Below are positions 1 to 11,721 of a DNA stretch of 64,000 nucleotides, one piece after another. Origin of the DNA: Sphingomonas ginsenosidivorax (GTDB taxonomy: Bacteria > Pseudomonadota > Alphaproteobacteria > Sphingomonadales > Sphingomonadaceae); the NCBI RefSeq assembly GCF_007995065.1, contig NZ_VOQR01000001.1, positions 499,001-563,000 on the forward strand. Reading direction: 5' to 3'. Both the position numbers and the translations under genes were made by a program. The notes beneath the pieces were generated by a model, which was given only the letters and a program-made list of their open reading frames with translations, searched no databases and had not been told where the DNA came from. How positions within the stretch are numbered: position 1 is the stretch's first letter; the number at the start of each line of letters is the position of its first letter.

Positions 1-1619
1 CCGCGGTCGAACGTCGTGTTGAATTTGTCGCCGGCGCGGCTGAAGAACCGCGACGTCTTCGGGAATTTGCGCTGGCCCCAGCTCTGCTCGGGGTCGCCAT
101 TCTCGTCGGTCTTCTTCTGCTTCAGCAGCGTCGCGGTCAGTGCGGGGCTCAGTACGAGCGCGACCAGCACGGACAGCATCATCGCCGCGACCATCGTCAC
201 CGAGAACTGACGATAGATGACGCCGGTCGACCCGCCGAAGAACGCCATCGGCAGGAACACCGCCGACAAAACGAGCGCGATCGCGATCAGTGCGACGGTG
301 ATCTCGTCCATCGACTTGACGGTCGCATCGCGCGGGGAGAGCTCGGGGTCCTCCTCCATCAGGCGCTCGACGTTCTCGACGACCACGATCGCGTCGTCGA
401 CCAGCAGGCCGATCGCGAGCACAAGTCCGAACAGCGTCAGCGTGTTGATAGAGAAGCCCGCGAGATAGAAAACGCCGAGCGTGCCGAGCAGCACCACCGG
501 CACCGCGATCGCCGGGATCAGCGTCGCGCGCCAGCTCTGCAGGAAGACGAACATGACGATGACGACCAGGATGATCGCCTCGATCAGCGTCTTGACGACC
601 TCCTCGATCGACAGCTTGATGAAGTCAGTGGTGTCGTTGGCGTAGGCGAATTTCAGGCCCGGCGGGAAGCTCTTGGCCTGCTCGCTGATATACGCCTTGA
701 CCAGCTCGGCGGTCTTGAGCGCGTCGGCGCCGGGGGCGAGCAGCACCGCGATACCAGCGCCCGGATGGCGGTTGACGCGGCTGCGCGCGTTGTAGTTCTC
801 GGCACCGAGCTCGATCCGTGCGACGTCCTTGAGCTTGACGGTCGCGCCGTCGCTCTGCGTCTTGAGGATGATGTTGGCGAACTGCTCCGGGGTCTGCAGG
901 CGGGACTGTGCGGTCACCGTCGCGTTGAGCATCTGCGTATCGGGCTGGGGCTGGCCGCCGAGTTCGCCGGCGGCGACTTCGGTGTTCTGCGCCTGGATCG
1001 CGGTGGTGACGTCGCTGGGGATCAGCTGGACCGCGGCGAGCTTGTTGGGGTTCAGCCAGATCCGCATCGCGTACTGCGCGCCGAACACGTTGCTGTCGCC
1101 GATGCCGGGAATGCGGCCGAGCGGGTCCTGAAGGTTCGAGACGAGATAGTCCGAGACGTCCTGGTTGGTCATCTTGTCGGTTTCGTCATAGACGCCGACG
1201 ATCAGGAGGTTGTCCGGGTTGGACTTGCGGACGACCAGGCCCTGTTGCTGGACCTGACTGGGAAGGCGCGACAGCGACTGCTGGACCTGGTTCTGGACCT
1301 GGACCTGCGCGATGTCGGGATCGGTGCCCTTGGAGAAGGTGACGGTGATCGTCACCGATCCGCGCGAGCTCGACGACGAACTGAAGTAGAGCAGCCCGTC
1401 GATGCCGGTCAGCGACTGTTCGACGACCTGCGTGACGCTGTTCTGGATGGTCTGTGCGTTGGCGCCCGGGAACGTGGCGCGCACCGTCACCTGTGGCGGG
1501 GCGACGTCGGGATACTGCGCGATCGGCAGGCCCATGATCGCGCCCACGCCGCCCAGCATGATGATGATCGCGATCACCCAGGCGAAGATCGGGCGATCGA
1601 TGAAGATTCTGGAGAGCAT
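1..1619 (-). CDS. RND multidrug efflux permease (HAE1/AcrB type), 3' end outside window
   Basis: Reading the minus strand from an ATG at 1619 gives an uninterrupted frame of about 539 residues that leaves the left edge, roughly half of a normal ~1,050-residue RND pump. It starts MLSRIFIDRPIFAWVIAI, the typical inner-membrane TM1, followed by a large periplasmic loop with the QYPDVAPP motif. Near residue 400 is the TM4 proton-relay segment GLLVDDAIVVVENVER with the paired aspartates. Such pumps export drugs and hydrophobic compounds with an adaptor and an outer-membrane channel. The adaptor gene lies 6 bases upstream, so the two form an operon. No TolC-type gene is adjacent in the window. The family is clear; the substrate is not predictable. 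Confidence 0.95.
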   Translation of the reverse strand, partial: MLSRIFIDRPIFAWVIAIIIMLGGVGAIMGLPIAQYPDVAPPQVTVRATFPGANAQTIQNSVTQVVEQSLTGIDGLLYFSSSSSSRGSVTITVTFSKGTDPDIAQVQVQNQVQQSLSRLPSQVQQQGLVVRKSNPDNLLIVGVYDETDKMTNQDVSDYLVSNLQDPLGRIPGIGDSNVFGAQYAMRIWLNPNKLAAVQLIPSDVTTAIQAQNTEVAAGELGGQPQPDTQMLNATVTAQSRLQTPEQFANIILKTQSDGATVKLKDVARIELGAENYNARSRVNRHPGAGIAVLLAPGADALKTAELVKAYISEQAKSFPPGLKFAYANDTTDFIKLSIEEVVKTLIEAIILVVIVMFVFLQSWRATLIPAIAVPVVLLGTLGVFYLAGFSINTLTLFGLVLAIGLLVDDAIVVVENVERLMEEDPELSPRDATVKSMDEITVALIAIALVLSAVFLPMAFFGGSTGVIYRQFSVTMVAAMMLSVLVALVLSPALTATLLKQKKTDENGDPEQSWGQRKFPKTSRFFSRAGDKFNTTFDR

Positions 1620-1625
1620 GGGCTG

Positions 1626-2870
1626 TTAGCCGGCCTTGCCTTGGCCGCCGGACCCGCCGGATTTCTCCTGCTGCTCCTTCGATGGCGGCTTGATGATCTG
1701 CGCGCTGTTGGCGGGCACGGGCTTGACGTTCTGGTTCGGCGCGAGCTTCGACAGGCCCTGCGTGACGATCTTGTCGCCCGCGTTGATCCCGTCGGTCACG
1801 ACCCAGAAGGCGCCCTGCGTGCGGTCGGCCTTGATCGTCTTCTGCACCGCCTTGTTCTGCGCACTGATCACGTAGACGGTTGCGTTGCCCTTGGCATCGC
1901 GTGCGACGGCGGCCTGCGGGACCAGGAAGGCGCGGGTGTTCGTCGCCTGCGCGAACCGTGCGCGGACGAACATGCCGGGCAGCAGCAGCCCCTGCGGATT
2001 GGGGAAGCGCGCGCGCAGCGTCACAGTACCGGTCTCGACGTTGACCAGCGCCTCGGCGAACTCGACCGAGCCGGTGGCGCCGTAATCGCTGCCGTCCTCG
2101 AGCGAGAGGCGGACTTCGGCGCGAGTTGCGACGATGCCGTTCCGCCCCAGCGACCGCCGCAGCGTCAGCATGTCGGCGGAGGATTGCTGGATATCGACGA
2201 ACATCGGGTCGAGCCGCTGGATCTGCGCGAGCGGATCGGTCTGGCTGGCCGACACCAGCGCGCCGACGGTGAACAGCGAGCGGCCGATCCGCCCGGTGAT
2301 CGGGGCGGGGACGGTCGTGAACTTCAGGTTGATCCGCGCGGTTTCCAGCGCGGCGCGCGTCTGCGCGACCGAGGCGGTGGCCTGGCGCGAGGTCGCGATG
2401 GCGTTGGTATAGTCCTGCTTGCTGATCGCCTCCATCTCGGCGAGCGGCTTGTAGCGGGCGGCGAGGATGCCCTGCGCCTGCGCATTCGCCTGCGCACTGC
2501 GCAGGTTCGCCTGTGCCTCGTTGGCGGCGGCGCGGTACAGGCGCGGGTCGATCTCGTAGAGCGGCTGGCCGCGCTTCACGAGGGTGCCTTCGGTGAAGAA
2601 GCGGCGGCGGATAATGCCGTTGACCTGGGGGCGGACATCCGAGCTTTCGAACGCGGTCGTGCGCCCGCTGAGTTCCGTGGTCATCGCGACGCTGGTCGGC
2701 TGGACGACGACATAGCCGACGGTCGGCGTGCCCTGGCCGGGAGCGTTCGCGCCCTTGCCCTTGCCCTGCGCCTTGTCACCGCCACCCGAGCAGCCCGCAA
2801 GCGCGAAGGCGATCAGGCCCAAAGCGGATCCGGTCGAGGCGAGCCGCCCCGGAAAATGTCGTGCTATCAA
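1626..2870 (-). CDS. RND efflux periplasmic adaptor (AcrA/MexA-like lipoprotein)
   Basis: A 414-residue membrane-fusion protein. The N-terminus is a lipoprotein signal with an LAGC lipobox (Cys27). A barrel-sandwich hybrid follows with the standard VRPQVNGIIRRRFFTEG lipoyl half-motif and a matching half, PAPITGRIGRSLFTVG, around residue 190, separated by an alpha-helical hairpin, then a beta-barrel and a membrane-proximal domain. The C-terminal tail is Lys/Gly/Ser-rich. The start is a TTG with weak ribosome-binding sequence; no ATG occurs between it and the signal peptide. It lies 6 bases before the permease and would link that pump to an outer-membrane channel. The divergent 120-base gap to rpiA should hold its promoter; no convincing operator was seen. 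Confidence 0.95.
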   Translation of the reverse strand: MIARHFPGRLASTGSALGLIAFALAGCSGGGDKAQGKGKGANAPGQGTPTVGYVVVQPTSVAMTTELSGRTTAFESSDVRPQVNGIIRRRFFTEGTLVKRGQPLYEIDPRLYRAAANEAQANLRSAQANAQAQGILAARYKPLAEMEAISKQDYTNAIATSRQATASVAQTRAALETARINLKFTTVPAPITGRIGRSLFTVGALVSASQTDPLAQIQRLDPMFVDIQQSSADMLTLRRSLGRNGIVATRAEVRLSLEDGSDYGATGSVEFAEALVNVETGTVTLRARFPNPQGLLLPGMFVRARFAQATNTRAFLVPQAAVARDAKGNATVYVISAQNKAVQKTIKADRTQGAFWVVTDGINAGDKIVTQGLSKLAPNQNVKPVPANSAQIIKPPSKEQQEKSGGSGGQGKAG

Positions 2871-2993
2871 ATCTGGTTCCGCTCGCGATCGGTGTACTAG
2901 GCTGCCCTAACCACGCAAATGTACCAGAAGTGTGTCGGTTGCATAGCGGGTGCGAAAATGCGCCCTCGGTGGCTGCGTTGACGAGGGCAGGTG

Positions 2994-3665
2994 ATGAACG
3001 ACGACAAAAAGGCGGCGGCGCTGGCAGCGATCGCGGAGGTGCGCGACGGGATGCTGGTCGGGCTCGGGACGGGATCGACTGCGGCGTTCGCGATTGCGGG
3101 CCTTGGCGATCGTGTCGCGCAGGGGCTCGCGATCCGCGCGGTCGCGACCTCCGCGGCGAGCGAACGGCTGGCGCGCGCGGCCGGCATACTGATCGTCGAC
3201 TTTGCCGGCGTGTCCCGGGTCGACCTGACGATCGACGGCGCCGACGAGATCGACTCGCGGCTGTTCGCGATCAAGGGGGCAGGGGGGGCGATGCTCCGCG
3301 AGAAGATCGTCGCGGCGAGCTCGGACCGGATGATCGTGATCGCCGACGGATCGAAGCGGGTCGCGAGGATCGGTGCGGCGAAGCTGCCGGTCGAGATCCT
3401 GCCCTTCGCCGCCGCCTATGTCCTGCGCGTCCTCGCGGAAATGGGCGGTGCGCCCGTCGTGCGCGCCGACTATCGCACCGACCAGGGCAACCTCGTCGCG
3501 GACTGCCGGTTCACGATGCCGGACGACGTCGGCACGCTGGCGGCCACGCTCGCCGGTATCCCCGGCGTGCTCGGCCACGGGCTGTTCCTGAACGAGGTGG
3601 ATGCTGCCTATATTGCGGACGATGGCATCGTTACGCGGCTGGAACGCTCGGGCGCATCGGCCTAA
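2994..3665 (+). CDS. rpiA: Ribose-5-phosphate isomerase A
   Basis: A 223-residue protein that interconverts ribose-5-phosphate and ribulose-5-phosphate in the non-oxidative pentose-phosphate pathway. Diagnostic segments are GLGTGSTAAFAI near the N-terminus (phosphate-binding loop), DLTIDGADEID (catalytic aspartates) and KGAGGAMLREKI. The length matches the family (~220). GTG (2991) and ATG (2994) are adjacent in frame; the ATG is chosen because a GAGGG sequence lies about 7 bases before it. It heads a run of pentose-phosphate genes with tkt and tal downstream, 68 bases from tkt. Confidence 0.97.
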   Translation: MNDDKKAAALAAIAEVRDGMLVGLGTGSTAAFAIAGLGDRVAQGLAIRAVATSAASERLARAAGILIVDFAGVSRVDLTIDGADEIDSRLFAIKGAGGAMLREKIVAASSDRMIVIADGSKRVARIGAAKLPVEILPFAAAYVLRVLAEMGGAPVVRADYRTDQGNLVADCRFTMPDDVGTLAATLAGIPGVLGHGLFLNEVDAAYIADDGIVTRLERSGASA

Positions 3666-3733
3666 AGGGGCTCTATCTTGGCAACCAGATCGGACGCGCG
3701 GCGTTCGGTACAGTCTAGAGCGAGGCTTTCTGC

Positions 3734-5823
<2,090 letters not shown>

Positions 5824-5824
<1 letters not shown>

Positions 5825-6948
5825 TGGGTGCGCTCAACCAGCTCGAAGGCTTCGGCCAGGCGGTATGGCTCGATTTCGTCGACCGCAAGTTTCTCGAGGC
5901 CGGCGGCCTGCAGAAGCTGGTCGACGAGGACGGCCTGACCGGCGTCACCTCCAACCCGTCGATCTTCGAAAAGGCGATGGGGCATGGCGACGCCTATGAC
6001 TCGACGCTCGCCGCTTATGACAAGGAGCATGCCGGCGCGGCGACGATCGATCGCTACGAGCATCTGGCGATCCAGGACATCAAGGCGGCGGCGGACACGC
6101 TGAAGCCGGTTTATGACAAGCTCGACGCAAAGGACGGCTATGTCAGCCTCGAAGTGTCGCCCTACATCTCGGACGACACCGACGCGACGATCGCCGAGGC
6201 GCAGAAGCTTTGGGGGATGGTCGACCGGCCGAACCTGATGATCAAGATCCCCGGCACGCTCGCGGGCGCACCGGCGATCGCGGCGACGATCGCTGCCGGG
6301 ATCAACGTCAACGTGACGCTGCTCTTCTCGCTCGAGGCGTATCAGCGCGTCGCCGAGGCCTATGCGATGGGGCTCGAGGAGCGCGTGAAGCAGGGCCAGC
6401 CGATCGACCGGATCGCCAGCGTCGCGAGCTTCTTCGTCAGCCGCATCGACGCGACAATCGACAAGGAAATCGACGCACGGATCGAAAAGGGCGATGCGGA
6501 AGCCGACGCGCTCAAGGCCGTGCGCGGCAAGGTCGCGATCGCCAACGCCAAGATGGCGTATCAATGGTATCTCGACTTCCTCAAGACCGATCGCTGGCAG
6601 GCGCTGGCCGCCAAGGGCGCGCAGCCGCAGCGGCTGCTCTGGGCATCGACTGGGGTCAAGGACCCGGCCTATCCCGACACACTCTACATCGACACGCTGA
6701 TCGGCAAGGACACGGTGAACACGATGCCGCCCAAGACGATGGACGCGTTCCGCGACCATGGCACTGCGGCCGAGACAATCACTGCGGACATCGACGGGGC
6801 GAAGCACACGCTGGCCGAGGCCGAGCGGCTGGGGCTGGACCTCAACGGCGTGACCGGCAAGCTAGTCGAAGAGGGCGTCGCCTCGTTCGTGAAGGCGTTC
6901 GACGACCTGCTCGGCGCGATCGCGAAGAAGCAGCCGGCAACGGCCTGA
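5824..6948 (+). CDS. tal: Transaldolase (long TalB/TAL-type of actinobacteria and alphaproteobacteria)
   Basis: A 374-residue transaldolase that moves dihydroxyacetone units between sugar phosphates through a Schiff-base lysine. The segments GVTSNPSIFEKAM and NLMIKIPGT (active-site Lys in the IKIP strand) are diagnostic, as are INVNVTLLFS and VASFFVSRIDATID. The length fits the ~370-residue transaldolase subgroup rather than the ~220-residue one. GTG (5821) and ATG (5824) are both possible; ATG shares one base with the tkt stop and has GGAG about 8 bases upstream. It acts with rpiA, tkt and gnd. Confidence 0.96.
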
Positions 6949-6951
6949 CCC

Positions 6952-7062
6952 CCGTCTCCTGAACCTGGTTCAGGATCCACCATCCCGCAGGCGCTACCCT
7001 AGGTGATCGAACGGTAGCGCCTGCCGCCGGCTGGATGCTGAAACAAGTTCAGCATGACGGCG
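6952..7062 (+). repeat. REP-like intergenic inverted-repeat element (CTGAAC/GTTCAG family)
   Basis: Between tal and gnd. The left arm carries CCTGAACCTGGTTCAGGATCC and the right arm GATGCTGAAACAAGTTCAGCATGACG. The arms are inverted relative to one another, and each is itself an imperfect palindrome. A relative lies at 24,884-24,974. The centre holds a second palindrome (GGCGCTACC...GGTAGCGCC). Confidence 0.8.
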
Positions 7063-7105
7063 TTTGTGGGGCGGGGCGTTTTACTCCAGTATCAAGGTAT
7101 ATCGC

Positions 7106-8089
7106 ATGAAGATCGGACTGATCGGCCTCGGCCGGATGGGCGGCAACATCGCTCGTCGCCTCATGAAGAACGGCCATGAGGTCGTGGCGTTCGATCGCAG
7201 CGAAGAGGCCGTGCAGAAGCTCGCGGCCGACGGCGCGATCGCTGCGTCGTCGCTCGATGACATGCGCGGCAAGCTCGACACGCCGGCCATCTGGTGGGTG
7301 ATGCTCCCTGCCGGCGGCCCGACCGAGGACACGATCGCGACGATCGCGGACAAGGCGTCGGACGGCGACATCATCATCGATGGCGGCAACAGCTTCTACA
7401 AGGACGATGTCCGCCGCGCGAAAACGCTCGCCGAAAAAGGCATCCACTATGTCGACGTCGGCACGTCCGGCGGTGTCTGGGGGCTCGAGCGCGGCTATTG
7501 CATGATGATCGGCGGCGACAAGGAGACCGTTGACCTGCTCGATCCGATCTTCGAGACGCTCGCTCCGGGGATGGGCGACATCGTCCGCACGTCCGGCCGC
7601 ATTGCCGAGCAAGTCGACCCGCGCGCCGAGAAGGGCTATATCCATGCCGGCCCGCCGGGCGCCGGGCACTTCGTCAAGATGGTCCATAACGGCATCGAAT
7701 ACGGCCTGATGCAGGCCTATGCCGAGGGCTTCGACATTCTCAAGGGCAAGGCGTCCGAGAATCTGCCCGAGGACGAGCGCTTCGATCTCAACATGACCGA
7801 CATCGCCGAAGTCTGGCGCCGCGGTAGCGTGATCTCGTCCTGGCTGCTCGACCTGACCGCGATCGGCCTCGCCAAGGACGAGAAGCTCGAACAGTTCACC
7901 GGCAGCGTCGCGGATTCGGGCGAGGGCCAATGGACGATCGACGCTGCGATGGAGGAGAAGGTGCCGGCCAACGTGCTGACCGCCGCGCTCTACGCGCGCT
8001 ATCGCAGCCGCGTCGATCACACGTTCGGCGACAAGCTGCTGTCTGCGATGCGCTTCGGCTTTGGCGGGCATGTGGAGATCCCGCAGTGA
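7106..8089 (+). CDS. gnd: 6-phosphogluconate dehydrogenase, decarboxylating (short YqeC/GntZ-like type)
   Basis: A 327-residue dehydrogenase converting 6-phosphogluconate to ribulose-5-phosphate with CO2 release. The start at ATG 7106 gives [19 protein letters not shown], a complete Rossmann nucleotide loop, with AAGGT 7 bases upstream; a longer upstream frame would add an irrelevant leader. [13 protein letters not shown] and [19 protein letters not shown] (catalytic Lys) are diagnostic. It is much shorter than the ~470-residue E. coli type and matches the short subgroup, often NAD-dependent (known of the family, not shown here). It overlaps the next HAD gene by 4 bases. Confidence 0.95.
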   Translation: MKIGLIGLGRMGGNIARRLMKNGHEVVAFDRSEEAVQKLAADGAIAASSLDDMRGKLDTPAIWWVMLPAGGPTEDTIATIADKASDGDIIIDGGNSFYKDDVRRAKTLAEKGIHYVDVGTSGGVWGLERGYCMMIGGDKETVDLLDPIFETLAPGMGDIVRTSGRIAEQVDPRAEKGYIHAGPPGAGHFVKMVHNGIEYGLMQAYAEGFDILKGKASENLPEDERFDLNMTDIAEVWRRGSVISSWLLDLTAIGLAKDEKLEQFTGSVADSGEGQWTIDAAMEEKVPANVLTAALYARYRSRVDHTFGDKLLSAMRFGFGGHVEIPQ

Positions 8090-8895
8090 GCATCCGCCTG
8101 CTCGTCTCCGATGTCGACGGCACGCTGGTCGACAAGGACAAGAAGGTCACGTCCGCTACCGTCGACGCGGTGGCACGCCTCAAGGCGGCGGGCGTGGGCT
8201 TCACGATCATCAGCGCCCGGCCACGCTCGGGCATGATGCCGATCGCCGACCTGCTCGGGATCGACGAACCGATGGGCGCGTTCAACGGCGGCATCGTCTT
8301 CAAGCGGGACGGCACGCTGATCGAGCATCACATGATCAAGCCGGAGGTCGCGCGCGGCGCGATGGCGATCATCGGCGACGCGAAGGTCGATACCTGGGTG
8401 TTTTCGGGCGACGTCTGGTACGCGAGCACCGACCAGGGCGGCCATGTCGGCAGCGAGCGCAAGGCGTCCGCGCAGAACCCGGTCGTCATCGACAGCTTCG
8501 AGCATCTGCTCGGCAAGGCCGACAAGATCACCTTCGTCAGCGACGACGAGGCGCTGTTGCGCGACCTGCATGCGAAGGTGGCCGCGGAATTCGGTCCGAA
8601 GGCGACGATCGTCCAGAGTCAGACCTATTATCTCGACATCACGCCGGTCGAGGGCAACAAGGGTACCGGCATCTGCGAACTGGCGGAAGCGTTCGGGGTG
8701 CCGCTTGCACAGACCGCGGCGATCGGCGATCAGGCCAACGACATCGCCATGCTGAAGCGCGCCGGCCTCGCGATCGCAATGGGCAACGCTTCGGCGGATG
8801 TTCGGGCGGTCGTGCACGAGGTAACATCCGCCAACGATGCCGACGGCGTCGCCAATGCCATCGATACATTCATCCTCACCGGAGTTCCCGCATGA
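8086..8895 (+). CDS. Cof-type HAD-IIB sugar-phosphate phosphatase
   Basis: A 269-residue HAD-IIB hydrolase. Motif I is [16 protein letters not shown] with the nucleophilic Asp; motif II is [11 protein letters not shown]; the late acidic motif is [26 protein letters not shown]2b cap sits between them. Such enzymes dephosphorylate phosphosugars and related metabolites. The GTG start overlaps the gnd stop (GTGA), and its own stop overlaps the next ATG. A role in trimming sugar phosphates linked to the pentose-phosphate genes is inferred only from position. Confidence 0.9.
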   Translation: MSIRLLVSDVDGTLVDKDKKVTSATVDAVARLKAAGVGFTIISARPRSGMMPIADLLGIDEPMGAFNGGIVFKRDGTLIEHHMIKPEVARGAMAIIGDAKVDTWVFSGDVWYASTDQGGHVGSERKASAQNPVVIDSFEHLLGKADKITFVSDDEALLRDLHAKVAAEFGPKATIVQSQTYYLDITPVEGNKGTGICELAEAFGVPLAQTAAIGDQANDIAMLKRAGLAIAMGNASADVRAVVHEVTSANDADGVANAIDTFILTGVPA

Positions 8896-9635
8896 AAGAA
8901 CTGGTTGCCTTCGACCTCGATGGAACGCTGGCCGAGAGCAAGCAGGCGCTGCTGGAGCCGATGGGCGAGGCGCTCGCCGATCTGCTCGACGTAGCGCATG
9001 TCGCGGTGATCTCGGGCGGCGACTGGCCGCAGTTCGAAAAGCAGGTTGCGAGCCGCCTTCCCGAGCGTGCCGACCGCACCAAGCTGTGGCTGATGCCGAC
9101 GACGGGCACCAAGCTCTATCGCTACGATGGCGAATGGCGCGTGGTTTATGCCGAGCTGTTCGCGGACGACGAGAAGGCGAAGATCCTGACTGCGTTCGAC
9201 GAATCGCTGAAGGCCACGGGCTTCGTTCCCGAACAGACCTGGGGCGAGCGGATCGAGGATCGCGGCAGCCAGATCACCTTCTCGGCGCTCGGCCAGGAAG
9301 CACCGATCGACGCGAAGCATAGCTGGGATCCCGATTTTGCAAAGCGCAAGGTGATCCAGGCCGATCTGCAGAAGCGCCTGCCGGGGCTGTCGATCAACAT
9401 GGGCGGCGCGACCTCGATCGACATCACGCGCGAGGGTGTCGACAAGGCCTATGGCCTGCGCAAGCTCAACGAGGTCAGCGGGATCGCGCTCGAATCGATG
9501 ATGTTCATCGGCGACGCGATCTTCCCGGGCGGCAACGACTATCCGGCTGAGCAGCTCGGTCTCGACGTCGTCAAGGTGAAGAACCCCGAGGGCACGCTGG
9601 CCGCGATCGCGGGCATCGTTGCATGCCTCAAATAG
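8892..9635 (+). CDS. Phosphomannomutase-like HAD-IIB phosphatase
   Basis: A 247-residue protein beginning [18 protein letters not shown], with the size and motif layout of the eukaryote-type phosphomannomutase (PMM) HAD family. Motif II is VAVISGGDWPQF; the substrate-cap region has TWGERIEDRGSQITFSALGQ; the Mg-binding end is MMFIGDAIFPGGNDYPAEQLG. The family interconverts hexose 1- and 6-phosphates or acts as a phosphatase. It starts inside the previous stop (ATGA), making two HAD genes in tandem in one operon with gnd. The exact substrate is unknown. Confidence 0.88.
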   Translation: MKELVAFDLDGTLAESKQALLEPMGEALADLLDVAHVAVISGGDWPQFEKQVASRLPERADRTKLWLMPTTGTKLYRYDGEWRVVYAELFADDEKAKILTAFDESLKATGFVPEQTWGERIEDRGSQITFSALGQEAPIDAKHSWDPDFAKRKVIQADLQKRLPGLSINMGGATSIDITREGVDKAYGLRKLNEVSGIALESMMFIGDAIFPGGNDYPAEQLGLDVVKVKNPEGTLAAIAGIVACLK

Positions 9636-9636
9636 C

Positions 9637-10092
9637 ATGAGCGTCGCGTTTCGCCGGGACAGCGATGAGGAGCATCTCGAACCCAAGTTCGAGATGCCGA
9701 TCGCGCCCGGTCCCAATCTGGTGACGCCGCGCGGCCTCGCGTTGATCGGCGAGCAGGTCGACGCGATCGAGGCTGCGATCGAGGCCGAGACCGACGATCA
9801 GGCCTTGGTCGTGCTCAAGCGCGACCTGCGCTACTGGCACACGCGGCAGACCACCGCGGAACTCGCCGCGGCGCCCGAGGCGGGCGAGGCGGGGATCGGC
9901 TCGTCCGTGCGCGTGCGGATGAACGGCGCCGAGCGGACCATCGCGATCGTCGGCGGCGACGAAGCCGAACCGGGCGCCGACCGGCTAGCCTTCTCGTCAC
10001 CGCTGGCGCGTGCGCTGATCGGCGCGATGGCGGGCGAGCGCGTGGCGTTCAACGGTCGCGACGACGCGATCGAAATCCTGGAGATCGCGTAA
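9637..10092 (+). CDS. GreA/GreB-family-like protein (C-terminal Gre/Rnk domain)
   Basis: 151 residues. The C-terminal half fits the FKBP-like Gre domain (IGSSVRVRM, AIVGGDEAEP, FSSPLARALIGAMAGERV, ending AIEILEIA). The N-terminal half is a short helical hairpin (VTPRGLALIGEQVDAIE...). The acidic SENAEY-like tip, which places Mg2+ in the RNA polymerase active centre in true Gre factors, is not visible. It may bind RNA polymerase without stimulating transcript cleavage (inference). One base separates it from the PMM-like gene, and its stop overlaps the next start. Confidence 0.75.
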   Translation: MSVAFRRDSDEEHLEPKFEMPIAPGPNLVTPRGLALIGEQVDAIEAAIEAETDDQALVVLKRDLRYWHTRQTTAELAAAPEAGEAGIGSSVRVRMNGAERTIAIVGGDEAEPGADRLAFSSPLARALIGAMAGERVAFNGRDDAIEILEIA

Positions 10093-10274
10093 TGGCTGCC
10101 GAGAAGTTCGAACGCCATCGCCAGCCCTGGACGCAGGACGAGATCCAGAAGCTGCATACGCTTGCCAAGAAGGGGATGGCGCTGAAGGCGATCGCGAAGG
10201 CGATGACGCGGAGCGAGGAGTCCGTGAAGGACCGTGCCAAGGCCGACGGACTCAATATCGCCAAGCTGCGGTAG
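10092..10274 (+). CDS. Small Myb/SANT-like helix-turn-helix protein
   Basis: 60 residues, very basic. The pattern is W-T-x-x-E-I-x-x-L-x-x-L...G-x-x-L-K-A-I-A-x-x-M-x-R-S-E-E-S-V-x-x-R-A, typical of small alphaproteobacterial Myb/SANT-like HTH proteins. The start overlaps the stop of the Gre-like gene (ATG inside GTAATGG). A similar frame lies at 53,568-53,780. The DNA target is unknown. Confidence 0.7.
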   Translation: MAAEKFERHRQPWTQDEIQKLHTLAKKGMALKAIAKAMTRSEESVKDRAKADGLNIAKLR

Positions 10275-10332
10275 CCTTTGACACGACGTTTCTCCCGCGA
10301 AAGCAGGAGAACGGTTTGCTTCTCAACCCTAC

Positions 10333-10440
10333 CTTCCACCCCGGCGAAGGCCGGGGCCCAGTTGGAAAGGCCGATGTAACGAAGTGCCGTCCGGCGTTGC
10401 GAGGGGCACCCAACTGGGCCTCGGCCTTCGCCGGGGTGGG
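10333..10440 (+). repeat. REP-like inverted repeat (CCCCGGCGAAGGCCGGGG family)
   Basis: Two arms of about 28 bases, CACCCCGGCGAAGGCCGGGG...CCCAGTTGG and its inverted mate CCAACTGGGCCTCGGCCTTCGCCGGGGTG, enclose about 50 bases between the Myb-like gene and the flavoprotein gene. The family differs in sequence from the other REP-like elements in the window but has the same bipartite design. Confidence 0.85.
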
Positions 10441-10494
10441 GTATGCGTGTATGGGCGCACCCTCTCCATAGGTTTGTGGGGGACGGAGTTCAGA

Positions 10495-11667
10495 GTGCCC
10501 AACTACGACGCGATCATCCTCGGCGCAGGCGCCGCCGGCCTCATGTGCGCCGCCGTCGCCGGCCAGCGCGCGCGGCGGGTCCTGCTCGTCGACCACGCCG
10601 ACGAACCGGGCAAGAAGATCATCATATCGGGCGGCGGACGCTGCAACTTCACCAACGTCAACACCGCCGCCGACCGCTACATTTCCGCCAACCCGCATTT
10701 CGCGAAATCCGCGCTCGGTCGCTACACTGCAGCCGATTTCATCGCGCTGGTCGAGTCCTACGGCATCGCCTGGCACGAAAAGACGCTCGGCCAACTCTTC
10801 TGCGACGGCTCGGCGAAGCAGATCGTCGCAATGCTGCTCGACGAATGCGCGAAGGGCAGGGTGGACTGGTCGCTCGGCCGCGCGGTGACCGGAGTCGCGC
10901 ATGACGGCGACGACTTCCGCGTGTCGATCGACGGGCGCGACGTCACGGCACCCGCGCTGGTGATCGCCACCGGCGGCCCGTCGATCCCGAGAATGGGCGC
11001 GACCGGTTTCGCCTACGACCTCGCGCGCCAGTTCGGGCTGAAGGTGGTGGAACCGCGCCCGGCACTCGTCCCGTTGACGCTCGGCGGCGACGAGACGCTG
11101 TTCCGTTCGCTCTCCGGCGTTGCCGCCGACGTCGTCGCGTCCTGCGGCAAGACCGCGTTCCGCGAGGCGGCGTTGTTCACGCATCGCGGCCTTTCGGGCC
11201 CGTCGATCCTGCAGGTCTCGTCCTATTGGCGCCACGGCCAGCCCGTCGGCATCGATTTCCTCCCCGACCGCGACGCCGGCTGGCTGCAGGACGCCAAGCG
11301 AACGACTCCCCGCGCCACGCTGCGCAAGACGCTGGCGGGCGCATTGCCGGACCGTCTGGCGGAGATTTTGGCCGAGCGGCTCGGCATGACGGGAGAATTA
11401 TCCGCGCTCACCGACAAAAAGCTCGCCGAGGCCGAGAGGCGCCTAAGTCACTGGAACTTCACGCCGAACGGCTCGGAAGGCTATGCCAAGGCGGAGGTCA
11501 CGGCGGGCGGAATCAGCACTGCTGACCTTTCATCGCAAACAATGGAAGCCAAACGGACAAAAAACCTGTATGCGATCGGCGAAGCAGTCGATGTCACGGG
11601 TTGGCTCGGCGGCTACAATTTCCAATGGGCATGGGCGAGCGGGTGGGCCGCGGGTCAGGTCCTGTAG
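10495..11667 (+). CDS. HI0933/BaiN-like NAD(P)/FAD-dependent oxidoreductase
   Basis: A 390-residue flavoprotein. The GTG start at 10495 follows GGACGGAG and gives VPNYDAIILGAGAAGLMCAA, the FAD-binding dinucleotide loop; earlier frame sequence overlaps the REP element and is rejected. The family hallmark SGGGRCNFTN follows at about residue 42. A later GG-ATGGPSIPRMG-like motif and the C-terminal MEAKRTKNLYAIGEAVDVTGWLGGYNFQWAWASG complete FAD binding. The family includes bile-acid reductase BaiN and E. coli YhiN. The physiological substrate is unknown. Confidence 0.9.
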   Translation: MPNYDAIILGAGAAGLMCAAVAGQRARRVLLVDHADEPGKKIIISGGGRCNFTNVNTAADRYISANPHFAKSALGRYTAADFIALVESYGIAWHEKTLGQLFCDGSAKQIVAMLLDECAKGRVDWSLGRAVTGVAHDGDDFRVSIDGRDVTAPALVIATGGPSIPRMGATGFAYDLARQFGLKVVEPRPALVPLTLGGDETLFRSLSGVAADVVASCGKTAFREAALFTHRGLSGPSILQVSSYWRHGQPVGIDFLPDRDAGWLQDAKRTTPRATLRKTLAGALPDRLAEILAERLGMTGELSALTDKKLAEAERRLSHWNFTPNGSEGYAKAEVTAGGISTADLSSQTMEAKRTKNLYAIGEAVDVTGWLGGYNFQWAWASGWAAGQVL

Positions 11668-11721
11668 GGACAATCCGCCAGAGGCTTGCCTAAAGCAGCC
11701 CGGCCACCATCTAGGACGTAC

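Noticed and set aside
765..2900. Long plus-strand open frame opposite the RND pair
   Set aside because: It is antisense to clear RND adaptor and permease genes. Its composition (long Arg/Leu/Asp stretches) is the usual mirror of GC-rich coding DNA.
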